Shown one piece after another: positions 51,208 through 60,029 of a stretch of 64,000 bases of DNA. Below the pieces are notes generated by a model. It was not told where the DNA came from. It did not search any database and saw only the letters and a list, made by a program, of their open reading frames with translations. Position numbers and translations under genes: made by a program. Origin of the DNA: Scatosoma sp045613545 (lineage in GTDB: Bacteria; Bacillota; Clostridia; Christensenellales; Borkfalkiaceae). The DNA is taken from positions 1 to 64,000 of the forward strand of contig JAZLBD010000001.1 in the NCBI GenBank assembly GCA_045613545.1, in the 5' to 3' direction. How positions within the stretch are numbered: position 1 is the first letter of the stretch; each line of letters opens with the position of its first letter.

Positions 51208-51236
51208 TTGCAAATTTAGAAAAAATGCGGTATACT
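51208..51236 (+). promoter_or_regulatory. Promoter of the dehydrogenase-phosphodiesterase pair
   Basis: TTGCAA (51208-51213) and TATACT (51231-51236), 17-bp spacer, 78 bp upstream of ATG 51314. Confidence 0.8.
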
Positions 51237-51313
51237 GTTTTTGTTCGAAACTATTTCCGCGCTACCTCGCGAGAAAAAGTTTATATCAATTGAAACAAAA
51301 AGGACTTTTTGGT

Positions 51314-52303
51314 ATGAAATTTTGGCAACTTACTTCCCCCAAACACTTACAGCACGCTTTAGACGATTCCGAACGGAAGCTCGTAGGTGGCGACGCAAAA
51401 GCAAAGATTACCAAGGCGCTCTTATCCGACTGGGACGTGAGCGGTTTCTTAGGGGAGCAAGACGGGAAATACCCCCGTTCGATCGGGCGGTTTGCGATCG
51501 GGCAAGTGACGGAAGCAAGCGACGATTGTTATTTGAAAAAAGGCGATCGCGTATATCTTGCCGACGTGACCGAAGAAGACCACGAAATTTCTATTGCCGG
51601 CGCTACCGCCGAGGGTAGATTCGTCGATTTCGCCCTCATCAACGATACGAACGCCTACGTTCTCCCTTCGTCCGTGCAAGACGAATCGGCGTTTTTGATA
51701 GACGCCGTTGCCCTTGCAGAACACATCATCGACGAGGCGCATATCTCTATCGGACAACACGTTCTCGTGGTCGGCGGAGGATTGTACGGCAACGTTTTAT
51801 GCCAAATCCTCATCTATCATAGAGCAGTTCCCATCTTAGCGGATAACAACCCCGAACGGTTGGAGCGAGCGAAAAAATCGGGGATTTATTACACCTTCCC
51901 CAACGACGATACTCTTAAAAAGAACTTGCTCCAAGTGACGGGTGGAAAGCTTGCCGACGCCGCCGTATACTTAGCGTTTTCCAACAAAAGCGACCCCTCC
52001 GCACTCTTCTCGCTCGTATCGAGAAACGCTTGCGTGACGATCGCTTCTATGGCAAAGGAAAACCTTTCCGTAAATATGGAAAACGCGCTTAAAAACAACC
52101 TCACGGTGAAAGGAATTTCTTACAGCCACGAATACGTGTCAACGGCGATCAATCTCCTTGCCAACAAAGCGGTCAGCTATAAAGAATTCTCCTATTTTAC
52201 CCACCCCGAAGAAGAGCTCCCCTCCCTTTTGGACACGTATAGCACGCCGGAAAAGAGAGCCCAACTCACCGAGGAAATACACCTCGTAAAATTCGTTATT
52301 TAA
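51314..52303 (+). CDS. MDR-superfamily dehydrogenase-like protein
   Basis: About 329 residues with a medium-chain dehydrogenase/reductase layout: a GroES-like N-terminal part (GRFAIGQVTEASDDCYLKKG) and a Rossmann fold (GQHVLVVGGGLYGNVLCQIL). The Cys/His ligands of zinc alcohol dehydrogenases are not visible in the usual places, so the substrate and zinc use are uncertain. I start at ATG 51314 because the upstream in-frame sequence overlaps the promoter. The next gene begins 3 bp after the stop. Confidence 0.75.
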   Translation: MKFWQLTSPKHLQHALDDSERKLVGGDAKAKITKALLSDWDVSGFLGEQDGKYPRSIGRFAIGQVTEASDDCYLKKGDRVYLADVTEEDHEISIAGATAEGRFVDFALINDTNAYVLPSSVQDESAFLIDAVALAEHIIDEAHISIGQHVLVVGGGLYGNVLCQILIYHRAVPILADNNPERLERAKKSGIYYTFPNDDTLKKNLLQVTGGKLADAAVYLAFSNKSDPSALFSLVSRNACVTIASMAKENLSVNMENALKNNLTVKGISYSHEYVSTAINLLANKAVSYKEFSYFTHPEEELPSLLDTYSTPEKRAQLTEEIHLVKFVI

Positions 52304-52305
52304 GT

Positions 52306-52860
52306 ATGGAAAAATATATTATTGCATCGGATATTCACGGCTCTAGTTATTGGTGCGCCCGCCTTTTGGACGCCATCGCGTTGGAAGAACCGACCAAAGT
52401 TATTTTGCTTGGCGATTTGCTCTACCACGGACCTCGCAACCCCCTTCCCGACGGGCACAATCCCCAAGAAGTGGCGAAACTTTTGACGAGCGTGAAAAAA
52501 AAGCTCGTTTGCGTGCGTGGAAACTGCGACGCGGAAGTCGATCAAATGGTGCTTCCGTTCCCGATGATGGCGGATTACGCCCTTCTTTCCTTGCAAAACG
52601 GAAGAACGGTGTACGCCACCCACGGACATCTTGCCAACCCGAAAAATATCCCCCCGCTTGAAAAAGGAACTCTCCTCCTCAACGGACACACCCACGTCCC
52701 CACTTTTGAGAAATTAGACGGCGGAATTTTCTACGCCAACTGCGGATCGGTCGCTCTACCCAAAGAGGACACCCCCCACTCCTATCTCGTCCTTGAAGAG
52801 GATACTCTCTCTTGGAAAGATTTAGAAAGCGGTGGCGTTTTCGATATCGTAAAACTCTAA
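52306..52860 (+). CDS. YfcE/MJ0936-type metallophosphodiesterase
   Basis: 184 residues. Metal ligands in ASDIHGSSYW, LLGDLLYHGPRN, VRGNCDAEVD, THGH and NGHTHVP follow the calcineurin-like YfcE pattern. Hydrolyses phosphodiesters in vitro; the biological substrate is unknown. In the same transcript as the dehydrogenase-like gene, ended by the terminator at 52870-52888. Confidence 0.92.
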   Translation: MEKYIIASDIHGSSYWCARLLDAIALEEPTKVILLGDLLYHGPRNPLPDGHNPQEVAKLLTSVKKKLVCVRGNCDAEVDQMVLPFPMMADYALLSLQNGRTVYATHGHLANPKNIPPLEKGTLLLNGHTHVPTFEKLDGGIFYANCGSVALPKEDTPHSYLVLEEDTLSWKDLESGGVFDIVKL

Positions 52861-52869
52861 AATACTCCC

Positions 52870-52888
52870 CCACCCGTTTTTCGGGTGG
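52870..52888 (+). terminator. Terminator after the phosphodiesterase gene
   Basis: CCACCCG, TTTTT, CGGGTGG followed by an eight-base T run. Confidence 0.9.
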
Positions 52889-53034
52889 ATTTTTTTTGCA
52901 TCTTTTCGCTTGCGCCGTTTTGCATATGCTTTTTTGCTCATTCGACGGGTTTTTCCCTTTTTTGATAGGAATTTTTTGTCGTATGCGCGCGCAGGCATAC
53001 GAAAGAACAATAAAAAAAATGACGAGAGATTTCG

Positions 53035-53658
53035 TCATTTTTCTTCTTTCTTTTTCCGTTTTTCTTCCGCCTCGATTTTGGAAAAACTGCAACCGCAAAA
53101 ATCCTGCCGATAAAGACCGAACCGTTTGCTCCATTCCTGCGAGCGGTAATATCCGCCCCGTTTTTTGAAATCGGCAGGCAAAAACTCCACACCCACCTCT
53201 TTTGCATATTTCTCGCCGAGTTCGTTGAGCCATTCGGCGTTTTTATAAGGACTCACGGAAAGGGTCGTCGCAAACATAGTAAACCCCTTTTCTTTTGCTA
53301 CCTCCGCCGTCTTTTTGAGGCGTAGTCCGTAGCAAAGATAACAACGTTTTCCTCGTTCGGGTTCTTGTTCAAGTCCCTTGGAAAGCTCTAAAAACGCATC
53401 GACGTCGTGATCACAATCGAGGAATTTCGCCCAACCCGTCTCTTCTAAAAGACGAATTTGTTCCGCTTTACGTTTTTCATATTCCTCTTTTTCGTCGATA
53501 TTCGGGTTGTAATAAAAAACCGTCACGTTCGCGTAGTCCTTGATTCGTTCTAAACAAGTAGTAGAACAGGGCGCGCAACAAGAATGTAGCAACACCGTTT
53601 GCGTTTTGCCCTCGCTTTGCAAGCGCTCCATCATTTTTTCATCTGCGTTTACTCTCAT
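53035..53658 (-). CDS. queH: Epoxyqueuosine reductase QueH
   Basis: 207 residues. HSCCAPCSTTCLERI near the N-terminus and the later KRCYLCYGLRLKKTA and QDFCGCSFSK cysteines match the QueH (DUF208) family, which reduces epoxyqueuosine to queuosine in tRNA and binds an iron-sulfur cluster. The C-terminus is a lysine/glutamate tail. Monocistronic. Confidence 0.92.
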   Translation of the reverse strand: MRVNADEKMMERLQSEGKTQTVLLHSCCAPCSTTCLERIKDYANVTVFYYNPNIDEKEEYEKRKAEQIRLLEETGWAKFLDCDHDVDAFLELSKGLEQEPERGKRCYLCYGLRLKKTAEVAKEKGFTMFATTLSVSPYKNAEWLNELGEKYAKEVGVEFLPADFKKRGGYYRSQEWSKRFGLYRQDFCGCSFSKIEAEEKRKKKEEK

Positions 53659-53719
53659 GGCCCTATTATATTCCTTTTCAAAAAAAATGTCAAGTTTTTA
53701 GAATTTTTTTTCTCTCCCC

Positions 53720-53748
53720 TTGACAAACGAGCCGAAAACGAGTATAAT
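53720..53748 (+). promoter_or_regulatory. Promoter of the rubredoxin gene
   Basis: TTGACA (53720-53725), 17-bp spacer, TATAAT (53743-53748): full consensus. Confidence 0.92.
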
Positions 53749-53779
53749 AAGTATAATCTTAAATAGGAGGAAAAAAACG

Positions 53780-53935
53780 ATGAAATATATCTGCTCGGTT
53801 TGCGGATACGAATACGACGAAGAAGTCGGCTGTGAAGAAGCAGGCATTGCCCCCGGCACGACTTGGGAGAACGTTCCGGAAGATTTCACTTGCCCTCTTT
53901 GTGGCGTTGCAAAAGAAATGTTCGAAGCCAACTAA
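53780..53935 (+). CDS. Rubredoxin
   Basis: 51 residues with both iron-binding knuckles, MKYICSVCGYEYDEEVG and FTCPLCGVAKEMF. A small cytoplasmic electron carrier. The ATG at 53780 follows AGGAGGAAAAAAACG. Expressed from a full consensus promoter as a single gene and closed by a small hairpin (53955-53968). Confidence 0.97.
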   Translation: MKYICSVCGYEYDEEVGCEEAGIAPGTTWENVPEDFTCPLCGVAKEMFEAN

Positions 53936-53954
53936 TTTCCACGCATAGAAAAAA

Positions 53955-53968
53955 CGAGCTTTCGCTCG
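53955..53968 (+). terminator. Terminator after the rubredoxin gene
   Basis: CGAGC-TTTC-GCTCG with A run before and AAAAATTTTT after. Confidence 0.75.
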
Positions 53969-54079
53969 AAAAATTTTTAGGCAAATAAAAAAGTCTAACA
54001 TACTTTTTAGGGCGTCCAATAGAGATGATTCTCTTATAGGAAGTGGCACGGCGCAAAGCCGTGCCACTTCTCTTTTATT

Positions 54080-54178
54080 TTAAGAGCCTTGTGGGATTGC
54101 GCCCACGCCGTTGTAGAATATTTCTACCGCTTGTTTTCTTTTGCCATCCTTCTTTCCCACTTTATAAACGACGAGCAT
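54080..54178 (-). pseudogene. Remnant of a serine recombinase C-terminus
   Basis: 32 codons (MLVVYKVGKKDGKRKQAVEI, then FYNGVGAIPQGS and stop). The 'K-Q-VEI-YN-VG-I' pattern is the usual C-terminal end of large serine recombinases. No upstream recombinase sequence is visible, so it is a fragment. Confidence 0.45.
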
Positions 54179-54239
54179 ATCCATACGGATTCTACAAAAT
54201 CGGGCGTCATAGCCGAGTCCCTACAAGGGATTCGGCAAC

Positions 54240-54532
54240 TAAATAAATCCTTGCGGATTTGTGATATTCGTCTAACGACGAGTGATATTGCCTTTCGGCA
54301 GTTATATTTGCCTACGGCAAGTTGTGGATTTATTTAATATCACTTCTTCGAGAGAAATATAAGAACCTGCTAAAGCAGAACCTTGAATTTTTCTCTCGAA
54401 AAATATAACTGCTTGTAAAACAAGCAATATAACTTTTAGCCACAAGGCTAAAAATAAAACTAAATTATCTTAATCTTTTGTGGTAAAGATAAAGCCCACC
54501 ATATTTCGCCTTAAAGCGAAGTATAGTGGGCT
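54240..54532. repeat. Hairpin array with GTGATAT linkers
   Basis: An 11-bp stem (TAAATAAATCC, 54240-54250 with 54326-54336) encloses three hairpins (54268-54281, 54289-54300, 54308-54320) separated by GTGATAT, GTGATAT and GTTATAT. Further perfect stems follow: 54347-54357 with 54390-54400 around an inner hairpin, then 54411-54425, 54434-54453 and 54493-54532. Confidence 0.8.
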
Positions 54533-54655
54533 ACACTTTTGTTATAAACTAAAAATCCCTATATGTCATAGTGAGAATCTGCTGTCAACAAAATATATAC
54601 GAGCGATACAAAGTTTCTATTATAAAAATTTTTATACGTAAGCAATACGCATAAA

Positions 54656-54687
54656 GAAGGATTCGGAATTCTATATCCGAATCCTTC
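54656..54687. terminator. Perfect 11-bp hairpin at the end of the stretch
   Basis: GAAGGATTCGG pairs with CCGAATCCTTC followed by TTTTCG on the plus strand; could terminate transcription in the plus direction. Confidence 0.6.
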
Positions 54688-54768
54688 TTTTCGTTGATTC
54701 ACTCGAAAGAGCGTATGCCTATGTGATTTTAATTTGTTTGTAAAAAAACCTATGCGAATAAGCCTTTT

Positions 54769-55710
54769 TTATTCCTCTTTTTTTTCGTCTTGCTTTCTCT
54801 GATAGCGGACGAGGAGATACGCTCCGATCACGCCTACCGCGAATAAGACAAGTCCCAAAATCAAATCCACCCAAACGATACCGCTTTTCGCCCAAGCTTT
54901 ATACACGGCGAAGATATCGGGGTTATAAAACATTGCCAAAATAGAGCCGAGCGAAAGCCCTACGATCATACTGTACGACGTTTCTCTCGCTTTTCCAAAG
55001 AGCTGGGTGAGGAGCTTTGAAAAGGTGAATATCCCCAAAAGGAAACCCACGAAAAGACCGCCATATACGAGCAAGACGGTCGGGTTTTGCGACCAAAGCG
55101 TCCAACTGACGCCGTCCATTAACGTTCCAAACCAACCGATCGCCATTAAAAACGCGCTCGCGGAAAGTCCAGGCACGATTTGCGTGACGCCCACGGCGTA
55201 GCCGATGGGAATCGCCAAAAGAATTTGCCAAACGTGTACTTTCGCAAGAGTAAATCCGCTTGAGCCGATCCCTACGGACGCGATCCCAAATACGACGGGA
55301 ATCAAAACGCCCAATCCAAATAGCAATATTCTCGGCGTGGTTTTTTCCGCGTTTTTGAGTTCATCCTTGACGGCGGGAAACGCTCCGCACATTAGCCCTG
55401 CAAACAGTCCCACTACCGCAAACGGCAAGACGTCTAAGAGCTTTTTCACCGTAATAAACCCGAGCAAAACGCCCAAAACAATCCCCAGTCCGATCGGCAA
55501 CAAGAACGCAAAGCACCGCTTAAATTTCTTAAATAAATTACCGAGGGCGTATAAAAATTGATCGTACAGTTTGAAAATAATCGCCACCGTGGAACCGCTA
55601 ATCCCCGGCACGATCACGGCAAGTCCAACGAAAAAGCCTAAAAGGGCGCTTTTGAGCCAACTTTTTTTATCGTATGTTTCAAGCTCGATTTCCGCGCGAT
55701 CCGTTCCCAT
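54769..55710 (-). CDS. DUF368 membrane protein
   Basis: 313 residues, eight to nine hydrophobic segments, with the DUF368 signatures FFVGLAVIVPGISGSTVAII and PIGYAVGVTQIVPGLSASAF. DUF368 proteins are polyprenyl-phosphate translocases in characterised cases (PopT), recycling the lipid carrier across the membrane. No cell-wall genes adjoin it here. Monocistronic; weak hairpin downstream. Confidence 0.9.
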   Translation of the reverse strand: MGTDRAEIELETYDKKSWLKSALLGFFVGLAVIVPGISGSTVAIIFKLYDQFLYALGNLFKKFKRCFAFLLPIGLGIVLGVLLGFITVKKLLDVLPFAVVGLFAGLMCGAFPAVKDELKNAEKTTPRILLFGLGVLIPVVFGIASVGIGSSGFTLAKVHVWQILLAIPIGYAVGVTQIVPGLSASAFLMAIGWFGTLMDGVSWTLWSQNPTVLLVYGGLFVGFLLGIFTFSKLLTQLFGKARETSYSMIVGLSLGSILAMFYNPDIFAVYKAWAKSGIVWVDLILGLVLFAVGVIGAYLLVRYQRKQDEKKEE

Positions 55711-55911
55711 ATTTTGCCCTCCTTTTCCTTCCTCTTTCCATTATATACGTCAAAGGTAAAGTTGTCAATCGTTTCTTCCCCACTCTTTTTTCAAACCATA
55801 CGTATCCCCCTTATATTTTATCACAAAATCAGTTCTTTTTTGCAGAAAATCGTCAAAATTCGCTTCGGCCTATCATATATAATGAAAAAAAGAATATAGG
55901 TAGGTAGGCGT

Positions 55912-56850
55912 ATGGTATTCATTAAAAAAATGTGTATATTACGACAAATCAAGCAAGGGTTTTCCAGCGACGGAAAGTCCCTTTCGGGACTCATCAAAGT
56001 GGAACAGTACGGAAAAAATATTTCGATAGAGGTTTCCGTCATCAATTTCGCACCCCTTTCCTCCGGCGAATATTATTGTATCATCGCCGACAGTCAAGAT
56101 AGAACGGAAATTTTACCCATGCACGGGAAAAGCATCTTCAACATCGTGTCCGACCTCGATTTATCGGGTGGGTTTTGCGGGATTATATGCTTTGCGAAAA
56201 AAGAAATCGTACCGATCGCGTGCGGAATTCAAGGCAATCGCACCTACGAATTTCGAAAACTCGTTCAATCCATTTTCCCCGTCGAAAGGGAGTCTGCGTC
56301 GCCCAAATCGCCAACCCCTCCCCTTTCGACTTCCTACGAGGACGAACAAATCGCAAGCGAAAATTACTACGCGCAGGAGGAAGAAAATGAACGCGTCCAC
56401 TCTATTGAAAGTTGCAACCATGTACCAGTTGAAACAGAAAATCAAACGCAAGAACAAGCCGTCGCTGACGTACCCGAAAATGACGATGATTCTCCGCTAC
56501 GCACAGCGTTTGCGGTGGACACGGACGGATATTACCAATCGGTCAAACACGAAATAGACGAGCTTTTTGAAAAATACCCCAAAGACGAGAGCTTAAAGGA
56601 AGTGTTCCCTTATTCCGACTGGGTGAAAGTGACGGAGGGAGAAAGCTTTTATTTGGTAGGCGTTTTGTATGAGAACTTGAAAGCGAAATACATATGCTAC
56701 GCGCTTCCTACGACGGAAAAAAAACCGCCGGAAAACATCGCCGAAGTTTGCGTGTACGTCCCCACCAGCCTTTTTGAAAACACGTCGGGGTTTTTCGTGA
56801 TTTTCCAAAGCACCACGACGGGGGAATGTATTCGCCCCGAAAAAGTATAA
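55912..56850 (+). CDS. Conserved hypothetical two-domain protein
   Basis: 312 residues, not recognised. An N-terminal globular part (1-130; SSDGKSLSGLIKVEQYGKNI, GGFCGIICFAKKEIVPIACG) is followed by an acidic, Pro/Ser/Glu-rich linker (about 133-195). A second globular domain (200-312) follows, with EIDELFEKYPKDESLKEVFP, then DWVKV, YLVGVLYENLKAKYICYALP and CVYVPTSLFENTSGFFVIFQ. No signal peptide or TM. Such linker-joined pairs are common in uncharacterised clostridial proteins. The start could be the inner ATG at 55933. Confidence 0.75.
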   Translation: MVFIKKMCILRQIKQGFSSDGKSLSGLIKVEQYGKNISIEVSVINFAPLSSGEYYCIIADSQDRTEILPMHGKSIFNIVSDLDLSGGFCGIICFAKKEIVPIACGIQGNRTYEFRKLVQSIFPVERESASPKSPTPPLSTSYEDEQIASENYYAQEEENERVHSIESCNHVPVETENQTQEQAVADVPENDDDSPLRTAFAVDTDGYYQSVKHEIDELFEKYPKDESLKEVFPYSDWVKVTEGESFYLVGVLYENLKAKYICYALPTTEKKPPENIAEVCVYVPTSLFENTSGFFVIFQSTTTGECIRPEKV

Positions 56851-56881
56851 AAAATCGCCTACGATTTTCGTAGGCGATTTT
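56851..56881. terminator. Bidirectional terminator
   Basis: AAAATCGCCTACGA pairs perfectly with TCGTAGGCGATTTT around TTT, between convergent genes. Confidence 0.9.
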
Positions 56882-56882
56882 G

Positions 56883-57494
56883 TTATTCTTCCTCTTGTTT
56901 TTGCGCTATCACAGAAGCGATTTTATCAAGCACGTCCTCTTTGCCATACCCCGTTTCCGAGCTCGTGGCAAGGAGGTTGTTTTCCGTCAAGTATAAGTCG
57001 TTCGCGATCGCGCGCTTATGTTCTTTGAGTTTCATTTTGGAAAGCTTATCCCCTTTCGTCAAAACGACGGTGAACGGGATAATGTGATAGTTCAAAAATT
57101 CCAGCATTTGCACGTCGTCCGCCGTAGGGTCGTGGCGAGAATCCACGAGCATAAACACATGGGTAATTTTTTCCTTATCTTTGAAAAACAAATCGAGCGT
57201 TTTCGCCCATTTCGCCTTTTCCGTTTTCGAAACTTGCGCAAACCCGTAGCCGGGTAAATCGGCAAGGATAAACGCGCCGAAATCAAAATAGTTCACTAGC
57301 CTCGTTCTTCCCGGCGCGGCGCTCGTTTTCGCGAGCTTTTTTTGATTTGCTAGCATATTGATAAACGAACTTTTCCCCACGTTGGATTTTCCGCAAACGG
57401 CGATCATAGGCTTTGTGGGCGCTATGAACTGCTTTTCGTTTGCCGCAGACGTGATAAAAGTCGCGTTGCCTATTTTGAGTTTTTGGTTTTCCAT
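56883..57494 (-). CDS. engB: Ribosome biogenesis GTPase EngB (YsxC)
   Basis: 203 residues. G1 GKSNVGKSSF, G3 DLPGYG, G4 TKGDK and SAAPGRTRLVNYF are the EngB signatures. Needed for 50S assembly. It starts 4 bp after the lon stop, and the lon-engB pairing is standard in Firmicutes. Confidence 0.95.
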   Translation of the reverse strand: MENQKLKIGNATFITSAANEKQFIAPTKPMIAVCGKSNVGKSSFINMLANQKKLAKTSAAPGRTRLVNYFDFGAFILADLPGYGFAQVSKTEKAKWAKTLDLFFKDKEKITHVFMLVDSRHDPTADDVQMLEFLNYHIIPFTVVLTKGDKLSKMKLKEHKRAIANDLYLTENNLLATSSETGYGKEDVLDKIASVIAQKQEEE

Positions 57495-57498
57495 ACCC

Positions 57499-59931
57499 TT
57501 ATTTCCTTTGACATGTCGCGCCTACGCCGTGGCTTTTCTCCTTAATCGGAGGCAAAAGTTTTTCCTTCTTTTTGACCGTCTTTTTTCTTTCGCTTTCTAT
57601 TTCCTTGGCAAACGCTTCCGCAAATACTTCTTTCACGTTCGACACGGGAATAAAATGAATTTCGTCGCGAATCGCTTGCGGAATTTCTTCCAAGTCCTTT
57701 TTGTTATCGATAGGGATAATGATATTCGTAATCCCTACCCTACGCGCCGCGAGCGCTTTTTCTTTAAGCCCGCCAATCGGTAAGACTTTACCACGCAAGG
57801 TGATTTCCCCCGTCATCGCGATATCGCTACGAACCTTTTTCCCCGTAAACACGGACAAAATGGCAGTGGCGATGGTAATACCCGCGCTCGGCCCGTCCTT
57901 GGGCGTTGCCCCCTCGGGAACGTGGACGTGAATATCCGTAGAAGAGAACGCGTCGGGGTCAATCCCGTAAATATCCGCGTGGGAACGAATGAACGTGATC
58001 GCCGCCATAGCCGATTCTTTCATTACGTCGCCGAGTTTCCCCGTCAAGCGCACTTCCCCTTTGCCACGCGTTGCCGTCGCTTCCACCGTCAAGGTCGTTC
58101 CGCCGACCGCCGTCCAAGCAAGCCCCGTCACCGCGCCCACTTCGGGCGTTTTTCTCTCTTCGTCGGGGTTAAACCGAGGCGCGCCTAAATATTCATGCAC
58201 CTTGGCTTTATTTACTTCTACTTTCGATTGGTCGCGATTGTCCGCGTATTGCACTGCAATTTTACGGCATAGCGTACCAACCGTTCTCTCGAGCGTTCTT
58301 ACCCCTGCCTCCATCGTATAACCCTCGATCGCCAAGCGAATTCCTGCGTCCGTAAAGGTGGCGTTCTTTGTCGAAAGCCCGTTTTCTTTGAGTTGTTTGG
58401 GGATTAAATACCGCTTTGCGATTTCCTTTTTCTCTTCGAGCGTATAACCGGAAAGTTCGATAATTTCCATACGGTCGCGAAGAGGCCCAGGGATCGTGTC
58501 GAGGGTGTTTGCCGTCGTGATGAACAACACTTTGCTCAAATCGTACGGCACTTCCAAATACCGATCGCGGAAAGAAACGTTTTGCTCGGGGTCGAGCACT
58601 TCTAAAAGCGCGCTCGCAGGATCGCCACGCATGTCCGAAGAAATTTTATCAATCTCGTCGAGTAAGAATACGGGGTTGATTGAGCCCGCCGTTTTCATCG
58701 CGTACAAAATTCTACCCGGCATAGCCCCGATATACGTTCTTCTATGCCCTCGCACTTCCGCCTCGTCCTTGACACCACCGAGACTCATTCGAACGTATTT
58801 GCGACCGAGCGACCGAGCGATCGAACGGGCGATACTCGTTTTTCCGACTCCGGGAGGCCCCACCAAACACAAAATGGGCGCTTTCATACTGCCGGTCAAT
58901 TTCAAAACCGCCAAGTATTCCGTAATCCGTTCTTTGATTTTTTCAAGACCGTAGTGGTCCTCTTCGAGAACTTTCACGCAGTCGGACAGTTTTTCCGTAT
59001 CCGCCGTCTCTTCCGTCCAAGGCAAGTCGAGTACCCAATCCAAATAGCCGGTAATCACCGTATATTCGGGGGAGCTTTGATGCATTTTGCTCATACGATC
59101 GATCTCTTTTAGGCATTTTTGTTCCACTTCTTTGGGGAGATTTTTCGCCTTGATTTTTTCGCGGTATTCGTCCTCTTCCTCCCCGTCGTCCCCAAGCTCC
59201 GAATGAATGGCTTTAAGCTGTTCGCGGAGGAAGTATTCCTTTTGCGATTTGTCTATGTTTTGACGGACGACGGAGGCAATCTTCTTTTCAATCTTGGAAA
59301 TTTCCGCCTCGTCGTTTAAGCAACGCTCCAACATTTTCAAGCGGGTGATCACGTTCGTTTCTTCTAAAATTTCCTGTTTTACTTCCAATTTGACGCGCAT
59401 ATGGTGGCACACCAAATTCACGTAAGAATCGGCATCCTCGCAACTGTCAAGGCGCGCGGAAATTTCTTTGGCAAGTTTTCCGTCCACGAACAAAATTTGT
59501 TTCGCCATCTCTTTCGTCGCTCTAAAATAAGCCTCTTCCATCGTTTCGTCGCCGTGCACGGGCAAGGCTTCGTCGACTACGGCGTAATAATACCCCGAAT
59601 CAAACCCAAACGCGCGCGCTTTTGCGCGATACAGTCCCTCAACGAGCACGCGAAACGCACCGCCGGGGAGTTTATTCGTTTGGCGAATACGAGCAACCGT
59701 CCCTACCTCGTACATATTTTCCGCCGTCACCCTTTCCTCGTCGGAATTTTTTTGCGAGCATATAAAGACGAGCTTTTCCTCGGAAAGGGAAGCTCTATCC
59801 AGCGCTTTGATCGTTAAATCCCGCCCTGCGTCGAAGGGTAAGAGGACGTTTGGGAACGCCACTTTCCCTCGAAGAGGAATCACGGGAAGTAAGTTTGTTC
59901 TTTTGTTTTGCTTTTCCATACTTTTTTCCAT
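57499..59931 (-). CDS. lon: ATP-dependent protease Lon
   Basis: About 810 residues. LON substrate-binding domain (LLPVIPLRGKVAFPNVLLPF at the start), coiled-coil, AAA+ with Walker A GPPGVGKTSIAR and GRKYVRMSLGGVKDEAEVRG, and the protease Ser in KDGPSAGITIAT with the Lys in GGLKEKALAA. Degrades misfolded and regulatory proteins. Upstream in-frame codons reach 60081 inside the clpX end; I prefer ATG 59931 or 59919, although neither has a clear ribosome site. Confidence 0.95.
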   Translation of the reverse strand: MEKSMEKQNKRTNLLPVIPLRGKVAFPNVLLPFDAGRDLTIKALDRASLSEEKLVFICSQKNSDEERVTAENMYEVGTVARIRQTNKLPGGAFRVLVEGLYRAKARAFGFDSGYYYAVVDEALPVHGDETMEEAYFRATKEMAKQILFVDGKLAKEISARLDSCEDADSYVNLVCHHMRVKLEVKQEILEETNVITRLKMLERCLNDEAEISKIEKKIASVVRQNIDKSQKEYFLREQLKAIHSELGDDGEEEDEYREKIKAKNLPKEVEQKCLKEIDRMSKMHQSSPEYTVITGYLDWVLDLPWTEETADTEKLSDCVKVLEEDHYGLEKIKERITEYLAVLKLTGSMKAPILCLVGPPGVGKTSIARSIARSLGRKYVRMSLGGVKDEAEVRGHRRTYIGAMPGRILYAMKTAGSINPVFLLDEIDKISSDMRGDPASALLEVLDPEQNVSFRDRYLEVPYDLSKVLFITTANTLDTIPGPLRDRMEIIELSGYTLEEKKEIAKRYLIPKQLKENGLSTKNATFTDAGIRLAIEGYTMEAGVRTLERTVGTLCRKIAVQYADNRDQSKVEVNKAKVHEYLGAPRFNPDEERKTPEVGAVTGLAWTAVGGTTLTVEATATRGKGEVRLTGKLGDVMKESAMAAITFIRSHADIYGIDPDAFSSTDIHVHVPEGATPKDGPSAGITIATAILSVFTGKKVRSDIAMTGEITLRGKVLPIGGLKEKALAARRVGITNIIIPIDNKKDLEEIPQAIRDEIHFIPVSNVKEVFAEAFAKEIESERKKTVKKKEKLLPPIKEKSHGVGATCQRK

Positions 59932-60029
59932 ACTATATTTGTAAACGGATTTCCCACCGTCTAAACAAATTTCTTTTTCTTTTAAGCAACGGGCGTAAGG
60001 ATTCCCTACGCCCGTATCCGTCTTTGTAT

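Larger units (their letters stand above)
53976..54768. other. Gene-free, hairpin-rich stretch of about 790 bp
   Basis: No intact gene. It contains a perfect 12-bp hairpin (AAGTGGCACGGC, 54041-54069), a serine-recombinase C-terminal remnant (54080-54178), a chain of small hairpins (54240-54532), then AT-rich sequence and a perfect 11-bp hairpin (GAAGGATTCGG, 54656-54687). It looks like a decayed or non-autonomous mobile insertion. Confidence 0.6.

Noticed and set aside
54240..54532. Hairpin array as a CRISPR array or tRNA cluster
   Set aside because: Units have different hairpin sequences with no constant repeat plus spacers of fixed length, and no tRNA consensus (TTC loop, CCA end) is present.
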